Source of the DNA: Shewanella sp. Arc9-LZ
GTDB taxonomy: Bacteria > Pseudomonadota > Gammaproteobacteria > Enterobacterales > Shewanellaceae
Length of the DNA: 64,000 nucleotides
Direction: 5' to 3'
Assembly (NCBI RefSeq): GCF_010092445.1
Contig: NZ_CP048031.1
Span: forward strand, 2,356,001-2,420,000
In this document: positions 9,155 to 18,541 of the stretch, in pieces
Layout: each line of letters begins with the position of its first letter
How positions within the stretch are numbered: position 1 is the first letter of the stretch
Notes under the pieces: model-generated
What the model saw: only the letters and a program-made list of their open reading frames with translations
Told to the model about the DNA's origin: nothing
Databases searched by the model: none
Translations under genes and position numbers: made by a program

Positions 9155-9843
9155 TAACGATACTAATGATTAGTGCTGTAATTATCAAGTTATAACTTGA
9201 TATAGATCACAACATTCCAGTGACAAAATAAGATAGGAAACTAATAATAAAAAATAAGGCGCTGTTCTATATAGGTTAAATGTTATCTGGCTTTGGTTGA
9301 TGGTTTGTTGTAAAAAACGAAGACATTTTACATAAAATAATTACAGCTGCAGTTATTTTTAGGTTTTTGATTGATAAAATATCATTTTAAAATAGGCGTT
9401 ATGTCCCTAAATAGCCTCATTCGTGCAGATATAGATTGTAGAGCTATGAGCTTGGTATTGATTGAAAAACGGCAGAGTCATTGAGCACATAGCGTGAGTT
9501 ATATTGATTAAATCTGTTTGTTTTAGCCAATTTTCACCAGTATTTTTTTGAGTGTGTCACTATACAACCACAGCCTTATTCTCTCCGACTAATGTTAGGT
9601 GTTAATGTTATCCATATGGGTGATGTATTCTGCTAAGTGTTCAGTGTTTCAGTGTTTCAGTGTTCAAGGATTAAGAATTGGTTATTAAGGACTGGGGAGG
9701 GCAGCTTGTTTAACTCTACAGCCTGAATAATGTCACCAACGATGATCTGGATTTATCATAGAGACGTGATAGAAAAAACACTAATCATGCTATAACCTTA
9801 TTTAAAGGTTCAAATAGCAAGATGATTAGATAAGAGGACACAG
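9155..9843. other. Intergenic region without a recognised gene
   Basis: About 690 A+T-rich bases between the betI operator and the next small gene. I see no convincing ORF or RNA gene. A short direct repeat (CAGTGTTT in tandem with variants, about 9638-9665) is the only structure noted. Confidence 0.6.
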
Positions 9844-10050
9844 ATGGGCAGTGCATCAATGATCATGTGGAGTGTGCTATTTGGCGCTATAGGCATGGGG
9901 TATTTTGTTTATGGTAAGCGCCAAAGGGCGATTGTTCCCTTGTGTGTAGGAATGGCATTAATCGTGTTTCCTTATTTTGTTGCCAGCGTGACCACTTTGC
10001 TGATTATGGGAATAATCTTAGTTGCGATACCGTACTTTATCCGGCTTTAG
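9844..10050 (+). CDS. Small two-helix inner-membrane protein, unknown function
   Basis: 68 residues with two or three hydrophobic segments (MIMWSVLFGAIGMGYFVYG; the segment around residues 30-65) separated by the basic YGKRQR. The GMGYFVYGKRQ motif resembles small conserved hypothetical proteins of Shewanella and Vibrio. AGAGG lies eight bases upstream of the ATG. It lies just before an IS3 element and is intact. No function can be assigned from sequence. Confidence 0.7.
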   Translation: MGSASMIMWSVLFGAIGMGYFVYGKRQRAIVPLCVGMALIVFPYFVASVTTLLIMGIILVAIPYFIRL

Positions 10051-10131
10051 TTGCTGTAGGCATTATTGTTTATCCGTTTATCACTCTGATTCATGTATGG
10101 CCTGTAATGGTCAAGTATTTCTGGAGAGATT

Positions 10132-10983
10132 TTAAGCCGCTTTTTTTAACTCATTATATTTTTGATGTGGCGTCTTATAATCTATTGCTGAATGTCTGCG
10201 TTTGTAATTGTAGAACTGGATATATTGCTCAACCACACTGACTACAGAACTGTGATTGATAAAGGCTAAATGGTTCAATCTTTCAGTCTTTAAACTCCTA
10301 AAGAATCGTTCCATCACGGCATTATCCCAACAATTTCCTCTACGACTCATACTTTGTTTAATGCTTAAGTGCTTTAGCTTTTCTCTGAACACGTTAGCAG
10401 AGTACTGGCAACCCTGGTCTGAGTGAAACATCAACTCCTGTGTATTTGGCCTCTGACGTTGTATCGCGTTATTTAATGCCGCTGTCGCTAACGCGGTATT
10501 GGGTTGGCTTGATAAGGCATACCCAACGATTTCTTTCGTTCCTAAATCAAGTACACAGGCTAAATAACTCCATCCTTGATGTGATTTTATGTAGGTAATG
10601 TCACCCACCCAATGAGTGTTATAAGTCGTAGGGTTAAACTGCCGTTTAAGCAAATTGGGTGCGTAAACATGTTCGTCACCAGTGTTAGGATAGTAATGCT
10701 TTTTCTTTGGCCTAATCGCTTTTAATCCCAAATTTTTCATTACTGTAGCAATGGCGTAAACCCCGACTTTACACTCTAAATCTAATAAGTCGGCCTGTAT
10801 TCGACGTTTGCCATACGTCGCATTTGAATCAGAGAAGGCTTGCTCTACAAATTGTATCAGAGTCTGTTTTTCAACACTTTGTGGTATCGGTTTGTAATAA
10901 AAACTACTGCAACTGATCTCGAATACGCGGCACAACTCACTCATTCTAAAGCCTGGGTTTGCTTTCTTTACTTCGCGCATCAT
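10132..10983 (-). CDS. IS3-family transposase OrfB (DDE integrase core)
   Basis: 283 residues with the N-terminal HTH_21-like region (YGKRRIQADL) and the rve catalytic core. The DDE residues are visible in HWVGDITYI, LMFHSDQGCQYSA and NCWDNAVMERFFRSLKTE, and the typical YNYKRRHSAIDYKTP tail follows. It overlaps orfA by four bases (ATGA), so coupling or programmed -1 frameshifting could make the OrfAB fusion. Confidence 0.95.
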   Translation of the reverse strand: MMREVKKANPGFRMSELCRVFEISCSSFYYKPIPQSVEKQTLIQFVEQAFSDSNATYGKRRIQADLLDLECKVGVYAIATVMKNLGLKAIRPKKKHYYPNTGDEHVYAPNLLKRQFNPTTYNTHWVGDITYIKSHQGWSYLACVLDLGTKEIVGYALSSQPNTALATAALNNAIQRQRPNTQELMFHSDQGCQYSANVFREKLKHLSIKQSMSRRGNCWDNAVMERFFRSLKTERLNHLAFINHSSVVSVVEQYIQFYNYKRRHSAIDYKTPHQKYNELKKAA

Positions 10984-11291
10984 TTTAAGTTTTGATTGTC
11001 TCGAATGAAGAAAGCTGCAGCCTTTTTTAAGATATCATTATCCCTCATTGCTTGTTTTAGTTGGGCTTCTAGGAGTTGAATTCTTCGTTGGTCTTCAGTT
11101 AATGCTTTGGTATTTTCTGGTGTTTTACCGGCTAATTCAGCTTGGTACTGCACTTTCCATCGAGACACAGCAGATTTACCCGCACCTGACATATCTTCAA
11201 TTTGCTTGTTCGTGTAACCCTGTTCGACCATCAGCTTGGCATATTCTAATTTTTGAAGAGGGCTGACAGTGATTTTCGTTTTTCTAATCAT
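10980..11291 (-). CDS. IS3-family transposase OrfA (HTH)
   Basis: 103 residues: an N-terminal helix-turn-helix (YTNKQIEDMSGAGKSAVSRWK) followed by a leucine-zipper-like coiled coil (RRIQLLEAQLKQAMRDNDILKKAAAFF), as in IS3 OrfA proteins that bind the terminal repeats. It ends in a four-base overlap with orfB. The intact length suggests function. Confidence 0.93.
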   Translation of the reverse strand: MIRKTKITVSPLQKLEYAKLMVEQGYTNKQIEDMSGAGKSAVSRWKVQYQAELAGKTPENTKALTEDQRRIQLLEAQLKQAMRDNDILKKAAAFFIRDNQNLK

Positions 11292-11375
11292 GATAAATAC
11301 CTTTAAGATTTTGCTTATTTTAAGCTATAAATCTCTACAGTTTCATTAGACCATTACAGCCTAAGTTAATTTGGA

Positions 11376-11700
11376 ATATGGCCAGCGGCCACTAACGTCG
11401 TGGCGCTTCACCCACACCAGACCAAAAGGAAACCAGCGGCTGTTCCCTCTTTATTCTTTATAAAAGAATTAGCCCAGCTACCCGGCAACATTTTCCCAAT
11501 TGACTTAAATATTAGATGCGAAAAGATCGCCATGGCGATTTATCCAGCGTTGAACTTCGTTTGTAGCCTCTCTTCGGCCCATCTTGTATTATAAGGAGTG
11601 AAAATACTAACGCGCATTTCTTTAACGGCTTCAAGTTCAGAGTTGAATTTGGCCTTTTTCAAGACAAGAAAGCTAATTCGTTTTTGCCCCAAAATGAGTT
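11376..11700 (+). repeat. Dispersed hairpin-rich repeat, copy R1
   Basis: First of at least four copies of a ~330-400-bp element. It begins ATGGCC-GCGGCCACTAACG, continues CGTGGCGCTTC-CCCACACCAG, has a variable middle, and ends in TTCAAGTTCAGAGTTGAAT...CTAA-TCGTTTTTGCCCC. R1 lies three bases from tandem copy R2. ORFs of 60-80 codons within these copies are not conserved in frame between them, so I do not call them genes. Confidence 0.85.
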
Positions 11701-11704
11701 TGAA

Positions 11705-12053
11705 ATATGGCCTGCGGCCACTAACGTCGTGGCGCTTCGCCCACACCAGACCAAGAGGGAATCAACGGCTATTCCCTCTTGGGTCACCCAGTCGCCCCGC
11801 AACATTTTCGCTATTTACAAAACAAGAGCTGCGAAAAGTCGCCATTGGGTAGATCCAGCTTTTAACTTTATTTGCAGCCTGCTTCGGCCAACTCTTTATA
11901 GTAAAGAATGAAAATGCTAACGCTTTCGATGGTACATCCTGTACCGCGAAAGCTAAGCTCACATCCATGTGAGCTTCACGCTATTTTCTTCAACGTCCTC
12001 AATTCAAATGTTGAATCGGTTCATTTCCAAGTCAAGAAAACTAACTCGTTTTT
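11705..12053 (+). repeat. Dispersed hairpin-rich repeat, copy R2 (split by the group II intron)
   Basis: Same start and end motifs as R1. It contains two hairpins: GGTACA/TGTACC around a short loop, and AGCTCACA/TGTGAGCT with loop TCCA. The copy is interrupted after CTAACTCGTTTTT; its last bases (GCCCCAATATGAG) reappear at 14212-14224 on the far side of the intron. Confidence 0.88.
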
Positions 12054-12094
12054 GTCGGATAGACGACACTTGTTACCAAGTGCCGCCCTCCTAA

Positions 12095-12128
12095 GAACCC
12101 AGCGTGCAACTTTCACTGCACTAGGCTC
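12095..12128 (-). ncRNA. Group II intron catalytic domain V
   Basis: A 34-base hairpin with GAGCC pairing to GGGTTC and the internal GTGAAAGTTGCAC segment, 36 bases past the maturase stop. This is the most conserved catalytic element of group II introns. Confidence 0.85.
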
Positions 12129-12164
12129 AAGCCTCCACAAAGGTATCGTTAGATACCCAGCAAC

Positions 12165-13637
12165 TTATAAAGCAGTGAGAGCTGATTCATTCCAAGAGTT
12201 ACGAGCTTGCCTTTTCGATTTTCTCCTAACCAAGTATTCTAGGTACTGAGGGTCGAATGGTATAGCCGCACTTCGGATTTTCACGTGTCTCTCAATAGGC
12301 ACCTTGGCTATTTGGAATAGATTAAATTGGCAATCCATATCCTTGACCTTCTGCCAACCGTGAAATTGCCATTGGCCTTTTCGGTTGATGAAGTATTTAA
12401 GGGCTATCCAAGTCTTAGATTTTGTTGGATGGCGCCTTACTGCCCAGTGCCATAACGTATAGAATAGTTTGTGCCCAACATACCCGAATACTTGCTTAGC
12501 AACGCAATGACGATAATAATTCGCCCAACCCCTTAGTTTTGGATTTATCAGTTTGATAAGATCGTTAACAGGGATGGTTGCGTGCTTTTTGATGAGTTCG
12601 CGCAGGTTACTCAAGAACAACAAGGTATTGGACTTGCTCGGTTTGATGAGCAATTTTCCTTTGTACTTCCTATGATTGAACCCTAAGAAGTCAAAACCCT
12701 TGTTGATGTGGGTAATGTGCGTTTTCTCTTCGGAGAGTGTTAAGCCTCTTTCCGCCAAGAAGTCAGCGATCAACGGTTTGATATCGTTCTCGAGCACTTC
12801 CTTTGAAGCGCAGGTGACGACGAAATCGTCGGCGTATCCAATAAAGTTGGCTCTAGCACCCTTTTTGAGTGCTGTAGACTTTATGCGCTGTTCAAGTCCA
12901 GCAAGAGTCATTAGCATCAAGGTTGGGGATATAACCCCTCCTTGTGGCGTGCCCTCATCAGTACGATAAAACAACCCTTTATCCATAAAACCAGACTTTA
13001 ACCATTGTTCCAACATTCGTTTATCTATGGCGATGTTATCAACAAGCCATTGATGCCCGATTTTGTCGAAGCAGGATTTGATATCTCCCTCAAGAACCCA
13101 TTGCGCTGATCTCTTTAGAGCCAAGCATTTGAAGCACTGATCGACTGCGTCGGCAGTGCTACGATTTGGTCTAAATCCATAGCTGTTTGGGTCAGCAAGC
13201 GTCTCCGATATAGGCTCTAATGCAAGAAGGTGGAGCGCTTGTTGTGCTCTGTCTATCATGCATGGGATACCAAGAGGTCTAAGTTTGCCATTCTTTTTGG
13301 GGATATAGATACGCTTGAGTGGTTTGGCTTGATATGCCTTCCTGCTCAATTGATTTACTGCTTTCATGCGGCGTGCATCCGTGTTCCAGATGACACCATC
13401 TATTCCAGGCGTTCTACTGCCTTTGTTTTTTGATACTCGTTTAACAGCAAGAAGTTTTGCTGAACGCGAGTGAGTCAGTATCCATTGCAACGCTTTCGCC
13501 TTACCGTGTTTACCTTCTCGTGTTGCCTTTGCAATACGCATCTGAAGCTTTAATACATGCGGTTCAACGGATTTCCAGTCTATGGACTGCCATTGTTCGC
13601 CGTCAGGAGAGGCACTAATCTCTGTTGAAATCATCAT
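12165..13637 (-). CDS. Group II intron reverse transcriptase/maturase
   Basis: About 490 residues. It shows the RT blocks SRTPGIDGV, RPLGIPCMIDRAQQALHLLALEPI, NSYGFRPNRSTADAV, DIKSCFD, GTPQGGVISP and the catalytic GYADDFVVT, followed by the maturase (X) domain with LRGWANYYRH. The C-terminus ends at RRKSKRQARNSW, with no Cys-x2-Cys/His HNH endonuclease domain, so it is an endonuclease-less type. The ATG at 13637 is chosen for AAGGAG eight bases upstream; the frame is open further upstream, but that part is intron RNA. It lies in domain IV of the intron. Confidence 0.94.
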   Translation of the reverse strand: MMISTEISASPDGEQWQSIDWKSVEPHVLKLQMRIAKATREGKHGKAKALQWILTHSRSAKLLAVKRVSKNKGSRTPGIDGVIWNTDARRMKAVNQLSRKAYQAKPLKRIYIPKKNGKLRPLGIPCMIDRAQQALHLLALEPISETLADPNSYGFRPNRSTADAVDQCFKCLALKRSAQWVLEGDIKSCFDKIGHQWLVDNIAIDKRMLEQWLKSGFMDKGLFYRTDEGTPQGGVISPTLMLMTLAGLEQRIKSTALKKGARANFIGYADDFVVTCASKEVLENDIKPLIADFLAERGLTLSEEKTHITHINKGFDFLGFNHRKYKGKLLIKPSKSNTLLFLSNLRELIKKHATIPVNDLIKLINPKLRGWANYYRHCVAKQVFGYVGHKLFYTLWHWAVRRHPTKSKTWIALKYFINRKGQWQFHGWQKVKDMDCQFNLFQIAKVPIERHVKIRSAAIPFDPQYLEYLVRRKSKRQARNSWNESALTAL

Positions 13638-14341
13638 TTGCGTTTCTCCTTGAATAAAGTTCTTCAAATTATCTTGCAACGGGAGACCAGTCGGAAGTGG
13701 GCTCACTTTCGTGACCAGACACAAGTCTGTATCTGCATCGTTACAATGCAGCCTTTGCTTTTTCCAACCTCCTATACCTGCACCGCTATCGGCCATATCG
13801 GCTTTCCCAAAGGGAGCAATACAGGCTTACCGTGTTCCGTATGTCGCGCAATGTCAGGGTAGATGCCCGCTATAGTGCGAAGAGTTATATTGACCACGAA
13901 AGAGCATGGGGCAATCTCTTTCCAACTCTCATTGCCTTTTGGCCACAGCGTATAAACCACTTCCGCTGTTTCATCGTATAACGCACCTTACGCGGATTTA
14001 CATATGTTCATCATACTGACTACCTAGCACTCACCCAATTTGTGGTTATCAGGAGGATCGTTCTCTCACGATTCAGATCCCGATTGGTCTATAACCAATC
14101 TTCATTACATTGTCAGAGCCGCTACTTTATTCAGGCTCCTAGGTTCATCTGGTGATACAGATGGTTCACTCAAAAGCGGTGAACAGCGCTTCATACGACC
14201 TCACGTCGCACGCCCCAATATGAGTTGGTGCTATTGCTTAATCGAAACATATACATTTCAGTTTGCCATGAATTTTCTAATGTCACATTCTTTGTAATAA
14301 TGAATCTAAAACGATGGCCAGTATTCATTTACCACTACAAT

Positions 14342-14591
14342 GCGGACAAAGACTACGACATAGAAAGAAAGCTCGTGAATGTGGCTCAGAGCCAGTGATC
14401 CCTATAAGACAAAATTCGAAGCAAGGAAATGACGATATGATGGGTGTATATACAAATATCGGCATTTAGTTGAAAATGCTTTTGCTCGGCTCAAGCATTT
14501 TACAGTTATAGCAACCCGTTATGGCAAATTTAGAATTAATTTTGAAAGTCTGCGGGCTCTCGCTTGCTCGATAATTTGGCTCCCAATGTGA
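14342..14591 (+). pseudogene. IS5-family transposase C-terminal remnant
   Basis: The frames spell ADKDYD, then KARECGSEPVIPIRQNS, then YRHLVENAFARLKHFTVIATRYGK and a stop at 14591, separated by frameshifts. These match the order of IS5-family transposase C-termini (GDKGYD, EPVIPPR, RHLVENAFLKLKRWRGIATRY). The N-terminal half is missing, so the gene is dead. Only this remnant and the far edge of repeat R2 occupy the stretch from the intron to the next gene. Confidence 0.8.
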
Positions 14592-14694
14592 AAGATCAAT
14601 AGTCCCTAATATAAAAATCAAACTCTATCAATTTAAATTGGAACGGCTAAGATGTAGACAAGATATAAACACTAACAGAGGGTACCAATTTGAG

Positions 14695-17600
14695 ATGTAC
14701 ATCATGAATGCATTGAACCGATTACCCTGGTTTGCTTGGCTTTTAATTTATTGTTTATCCGTATCAGTTTGGCATTGGCTAACATACTCTTTTTATGGGC
14801 AAGCGTCGTATCGTATCGGCGGACCAGTTATTTTAGCCGCACTCATATATCTCACACAATCAACGTATCGGGTACATCATATAGCAACAATGTCATTAGG
14901 CATTTTTGCAGCCAATTACTTGATAGAAAATGTGTTACTTGGAATATTCCCCCTTCCATCAGCAATTACTAGTTTAACCTTAATTTTTCAGGCTTTTCTT
15001 GGCTGGTTCTTGTTAAGGCGGTTTACACCCGATGCTCAGTTCCCTAACACATTAAAAAAATCCATAAATTTTCTTATATTTGCTGTGACACTGCCAGTAT
15101 TAGCATCATCAATTATACAACCTCTACTGGAGCGATTGGTTTCACCACTGCCTTTTACTTTCAATGGAATTGAGCAGGAATTCTTATACTGGACTGCGCT
15201 TCGTTTCACCTCTATGGTAATAATTACTCCCTTACTGCTCTGGCAGCACGACCGTCAGCAATCTCATTTGTTTAGCTCGTTGGCAAAAACTTCAACATTT
15301 GTTTGGACGTTGTTAGCAGGACTAATCATCGCAGTAACGGTTTTTTCAATAGCAAACCCCGAAGGTAGAGCTCTTGCTACATACAGTTCTTTACTGATGC
15401 CATTTACGCTGTTTGCTGCTATCCGTTTACCATTGCTACAAAGCCTGTTGGTTGTATTATGTATTAGTGTGGTCTCTTTTTGGGCAGACTCACGCTATGC
15501 AGGTCAATCACAACAAGTTATCAATAGCCTGATTGCGTTATCTGTATTTATCAGTTTCAATGCACTGGTGGCGTGGTTGGTCGGGATGATGCTTCACGAC
15601 CGTGATCAACATCTAGAAAAAGAAACGTCACTACATCACCTTTATGAAATGTTGAGTCGTTTTAATCAATTGCTCATCAAGCAGCCTTTAGAAAAACCTC
15701 AACTTTTTGAATCTGCTTGCAAAATCATTCTTGAAGAAACTAAGTTTGATCGCGTTTCTATCATTCATTTTGACAACACTGCATCTAATGAAAATGTAGT
15801 TAACTGTGCTTTGGCCCGAACCGACAGCGATATTATTACTACGCCCCCTTTCGTAGACAAGAATTGCGATCTCGTGAAGCGGGTACTGGTAAGCCAAGCA
15901 TATGAGTTGTTCCAATCAAACAAACACATGCATGACGAATCATCATTTTTGGGCTATAACTCTGTAGCAGCGTTTCCTATAAACCAAAAATTGAACTGTG
16001 TAGGATGTTTACTGATTTTCTCTAAAAGGGAATTTATTTTCACACCAGAAATATTGCGATTGTTTCAGGAATTGGCCGATGATACTGGTTTTGCGATTTC
16101 TATGCATGATTCTCAAAAGCGGCTGAAACAAACCACAGAAGTATTCGACTACAGTTGTGAGTCTATTATTATCACCGATGGTGAAGGTACTATTTTAGAT
16201 GTCAATCCAGCCTTCTCTATTATCACTGGCTACAGCCGTGAAGAGGCTATTGGTCAAAACCCTAGAATGCTAAAGTCCGATAAACAAGATAGTGCATTTT
16301 ATGGAAGCCTTTTTCTGCAGCTGCAAAAACATGGGATCTGGAGTGGTGAATTTTGGAATAAAAGGAAAAATGGTGAACTCTATTTACAGCGCGGAAGTTT
16401 AACTACTGTTTTAGATTCTGATGGCACAGTTCTTCACATCATCTCTATCATGGAAGACGTCACCCAAAGGCAACAAGACGAAACAACTATTCTGCATTTA
16501 GCCAACTACGATCAATTAACAGGTCTTCCCAATCGTATTTTTCTCAATGAATATTTTCTTCGAGCATCAGCGGAATCGCAGCGCTCTGGTCTAACATGGG
16601 CTTTATTATTCATTGACTTGGATAAGTTTAAAGAAATCAATGATGCCTTTGGTCACCATTATGGTGATGAACTGTTACGACTCGTTACAGCACGATTAAG
16701 TTCACACATTCGAGAAACAGACTTATTCAGCCGTTTCGGTGGGGACGAGTTCATCATTATTGCACAATGCAACATGGATGAAGCCAGCCAAATGGCGTTG
16801 AGATATATAGAAGAGATTAAACAAGAGTTTTTAATCGAAGAATTAGATGTCCATATCGGTGCAAGTATCGGTATTGCCATGTTCCCACAGGACGGTATTA
16901 ACTTAGAAGATTTAATTCAAGCAGCAGATACAGCAATGTACAAAGCCAAGGCACTTGGAGGAAACGAATCGGTATTTTTTAATCTCTCTATGCAAAAAGA
17001 AGTGCAAGAACAGATGGCTATGAGAAGTAACCTTGATAAAGCCATTACTAATGATGAACTGACCTTATATTTTCAACCTAAAGTTACTGTCACTAAAGGA
17101 AACGTGCAGATAGTTGGCTATGAAGCTCTTATTCGATGGCCACAACAAGATGGTGGCATGATTTCACCAGCCAACTTTATTCCTTTAGCTGAGAAAATTG
17201 GCCTCATATCCGACATCGATCAATGGGTAATCAAAAATGCAATCACAAAAATAAGTGACTGGTTAGTACGTTACCCAGGATGTGTGTTACCAGTAGCCGT
17301 CAATGTTTCAGCTTCTTTATTTGCCGATCGCGAGTTTGTGTCGATGTTGACAAAGACAATCACACATTTTGGTTTACCACCTGCACTATTGGAATTAGAG
17401 ATCACCGAAAGAGTGGCAATGTTGGATGTCGAATACACCTTAAATACCCTCAAGGAATTAAAAAAAATAGGTATTGGGCTTTCAATTGATGATTTTGGTA
17501 CTGGTTATTCTAATTTAGCTTATTTGAGATTATACCCAGTTGACGTTCTAAAAATTGACATTACCTTTGTTAAAGATGTACATCTGGACGAAAAAAAGCA

Positions 17601-17784
17601 AAATCTTGTTAGAGCTATCATCAGTATGGCTCAAGCGCTTGGAATGAAAACGATTGCCGAAGGGGTTGAGTGTCAGGAAGAGCTTGATTTTTTAGTCAAC
17701 GAAAAATGCGATCAGTATCAGGGCTTCTTTTTTGGAAAACCTGTAGCAGAAGAGAAGTTAATCTTCAAGTTGACATCACTGTAG
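14695..17784 (+). CDS. MASE1-GAF-PAS-GGDEF-EAL c-di-GMP signalling protein
   Basis: About 1029 residues. The N-terminal ~300 residues form a polytopic membrane sensor of MASE1 type. A GAF-like domain (about 320-470) and a PAS domain (about 480-600, with GYSREEAIGQNPRMLKS) follow. Next come a GGDEF domain with intact RFGGDEF (about 680) and an EAL domain with YEALIRW (about 809), DDFGTGYSNLAYL and AEGVE. Both catalytic motifs look intact, so it may synthesise and degrade c-di-GMP. The start is uncertain: TTG 14638, ATG 14695 and ATG 14704 are in frame, and AGAGGG upstream favours 14695. It lies between repeats R2 and R3, which suggests acquired DNA. Confidence 0.88.
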   Translation: MYIMNALNRLPWFAWLLIYCLSVSVWHWLTYSFYGQASYRIGGPVILAALIYLTQSTYRVHHIATMSLGIFAANYLIENVLLGIFPLPSAITSLTLIFQAFLGWFLLRRFTPDAQFPNTLKKSINFLIFAVTLPVLASSIIQPLLERLVSPLPFTFNGIEQEFLYWTALRFTSMVIITPLLLWQHDRQQSHLFSSLAKTSTFVWTLLAGLIIAVTVFSIANPEGRALATYSSLLMPFTLFAAIRLPLLQSLLVVLCISVVSFWADSRYAGQSQQVINSLIALSVFISFNALVAWLVGMMLHDRDQHLEKETSLHHLYEMLSRFNQLLIKQPLEKPQLFESACKIILEETKFDRVSIIHFDNTASNENVVNCALARTDSDIITTPPFVDKNCDLVKRVLVSQAYELFQSNKHMHDESSFLGYNSVAAFPINQKLNCVGCLLIFSKREFIFTPEILRLFQELADDTGFAISMHDSQKRLKQTTEVFDYSCESIIITDGEGTILDVNPAFSIITGYSREEAIGQNPRMLKSDKQDSAFYGSLFLQLQKHGIWSGEFWNKRKNGELYLQRGSLTTVLDSDGTVLHIISIMEDVTQRQQDETTILHLANYDQLTGLPNRIFLNEYFLRASAESQRSGLTWALLFIDLDKFKEINDAFGHHYGDELLRLVTARLSSHIRETDLFSRFGGDEFIIIAQCNMDEASQMALRYIEEIKQEFLIEELDVHIGASIGIAMFPQDGINLEDLIQAADTAMYKAKALGGNESVFFNLSMQKEVQEQMAMRSNLDKAITNDELTLYFQPKVTVTKGNVQIVGYEALIRWPQQDGGMISPANFIPLAEKIGLISDIDQWVIKNAITKISDWLVRYPGCVLPVAVNVSASLFADREFVSMLTKTITHFGLPPALLELEITERVAMLDVEYTLNTLKELKKIGIGLSIDDFGTGYSNLAYLRLYPVDVLKIDITFVKDVHLDEKKQNLVRAIISMAQALGMKTIAEGVECQEELDFLVNEKCDQYQGFFFGKPVAEEKLIFKLTSL

Positions 17785-17810
17785 TGGGTTAGCTAATTTG
17801 GTCCACCACA

Positions 17811-17831
17811 TAGATGTCTATCAGACATCTA
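17811..17831. repeat. Short inverted repeat after the GGDEF-EAL gene
   Basis: TAGATGTCT and AGACATCTA arms around a three-base loop, 27 bases past the stop. No clear T run follows, so it is only a possible terminator. Confidence 0.4.
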
Positions 17832-17918
17832 AACGTTCGATGATAGATAAATGGGTTGATTCCTTATCACTAAATTAGCGAACCAACTAACGCGTTTCTG
17901 CCCCAAACCTTATTTATG

Positions 17919-18254
17919 ATATGGCCTACGGCCACTAACGTCGTGGCGCTTCACCCACACCAGACCAAAAGGTAACCAACGGCTGTTCCCTCTTGGATCA
18001 CCCAGCCGCCCCGCAACATTTTCAAACAGCGAAAAGGTCGCCATGGGGATTGATCCAGCCTTTAACTTCGTTTGTAATCAACCTCGGCCTTATTCGAAAA
18101 TGCTAACGCTTCCGATGGTACATCCTGTACCGCGAAAGCTAAGCTCACATCCATGTGAACTTCACGCTATTTTCTTCAACGTCCTCAAGTTCAGAGTTGA
18201 ATCACACCATTTCCAAGTCAAGAATACTAACTCGTTTTTGCGCCAAAATGAGTT
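17919..18254 (+). repeat. Dispersed hairpin-rich repeat, copy R3
   Basis: Same orientation and motifs as R1 and R2, including the GGTACA/TGTACC and AGCTCACA hairpins and the end CTAACTCGTTTTTGCGCCAAAATGAG. The 30 bases before it (CTAACGCGTTTCTGCCCC at about 17887) look like the end of another, lost copy, suggesting a tandem arrangement like R1-R2. Confidence 0.85.
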
Positions 18255-18423
18255 AGCAAGGTATATCAGGGAGAAAGGCAATAATCGGCTAATAAAAAAT
18301 CAAATACTATTAAATCCACCATAAATGGTGTATTCAGAACAAACATTTAGCCTAAAGGTTGTACAAAAAACAATTACCGTTAAAAAGCTAATTCCTATAG
18401 CATCCTACGTCAAGTAAAAAGTT

Positions 18424-18511
18424 ACCGATTAATTTGAATGTGGCATCGGCCAATTCCAACAAGAGATTTATGCGCCGCAAACCGCTCAACGCATAAATAC
18501 TAAAACGTTCG
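18424..18511 (+). repeat. Structured ~88-bp element, copy A, upstream of the TIR gene
   Basis: Shares ATTAAT-TG, GGCCAATTCCA, GATTTATGC and GCATAAATACTAAAACGTT with copy B at 19955-20040. The stem TTTATGCG/CGCATAAA encloses CCGCAAACCGCTCAA. It ends about 30 bases before the TIR start codon. Possibly a promoter or leader, or a recombination site. Confidence 0.75.
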
Positions 18512-18541
18512 TTTCAAAATATCATCAAGGATCTGTATTAA

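Larger units (their letters stand above)
10103..11358 (-). mobile_element. IS3-family insertion sequence, apparently intact
   Basis: A 1256-bp element with imperfect terminal inverted repeats. The left end reads TGTAATGGTCAAGTATTTCT, and the right end, read inward, reads TGTAATGGTCTAATGAAACT; both continue with an AGAGATTT block. A 3-bp direct repeat GCC flanks it (10100-10102 and 11359-11361). It contains orfA and orfB in the usual overlapping arrangement. Both reading frames are open, so it may still be active. Confidence 0.92.
12054..14211 (-). mobile_element. Group II intron inserted in repeat R2
   Basis: A 2158-base intron read on the minus strand. The 5' end GTGCGACGTGAGG starts at 14211 and the 3' end CTATCCGAC finishes at 12054, matching the GTGYG...AY consensus. 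Domain V is visible at 12095-12128 (GAGCC...GTGAAAGTTGCAC...GGGTTC), followed by a domain VI hairpin. Joining the exons restores CTCATATTGGGGC|AAAAACGAG, which matches the uninterrupted R1 sequence CTCATTTTGGGGCAAAAACG. Bases 13638-14211 are the structured 5' part (domains I-III) and carry no gene. Confidence 0.9.

Noticed and set aside
9638..9665. CAGTGTTT direct repeats as an iteron cluster
   Set aside because: Three short, A+T-rich units with no replication gene nearby.
11400..12249. Several 60-110-codon ORFs on both strands in the repeat region
   Set aside because: They lie in the dispersed repeats and intron, their frames are not kept between copies, and none has a ribosome site or a recognisable product.
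14040..14297. 85-codon plus-strand ORF
   Set aside because: It spans the 5' end of the minus-strand group II intron and the exon junction, so it is fortuitous.
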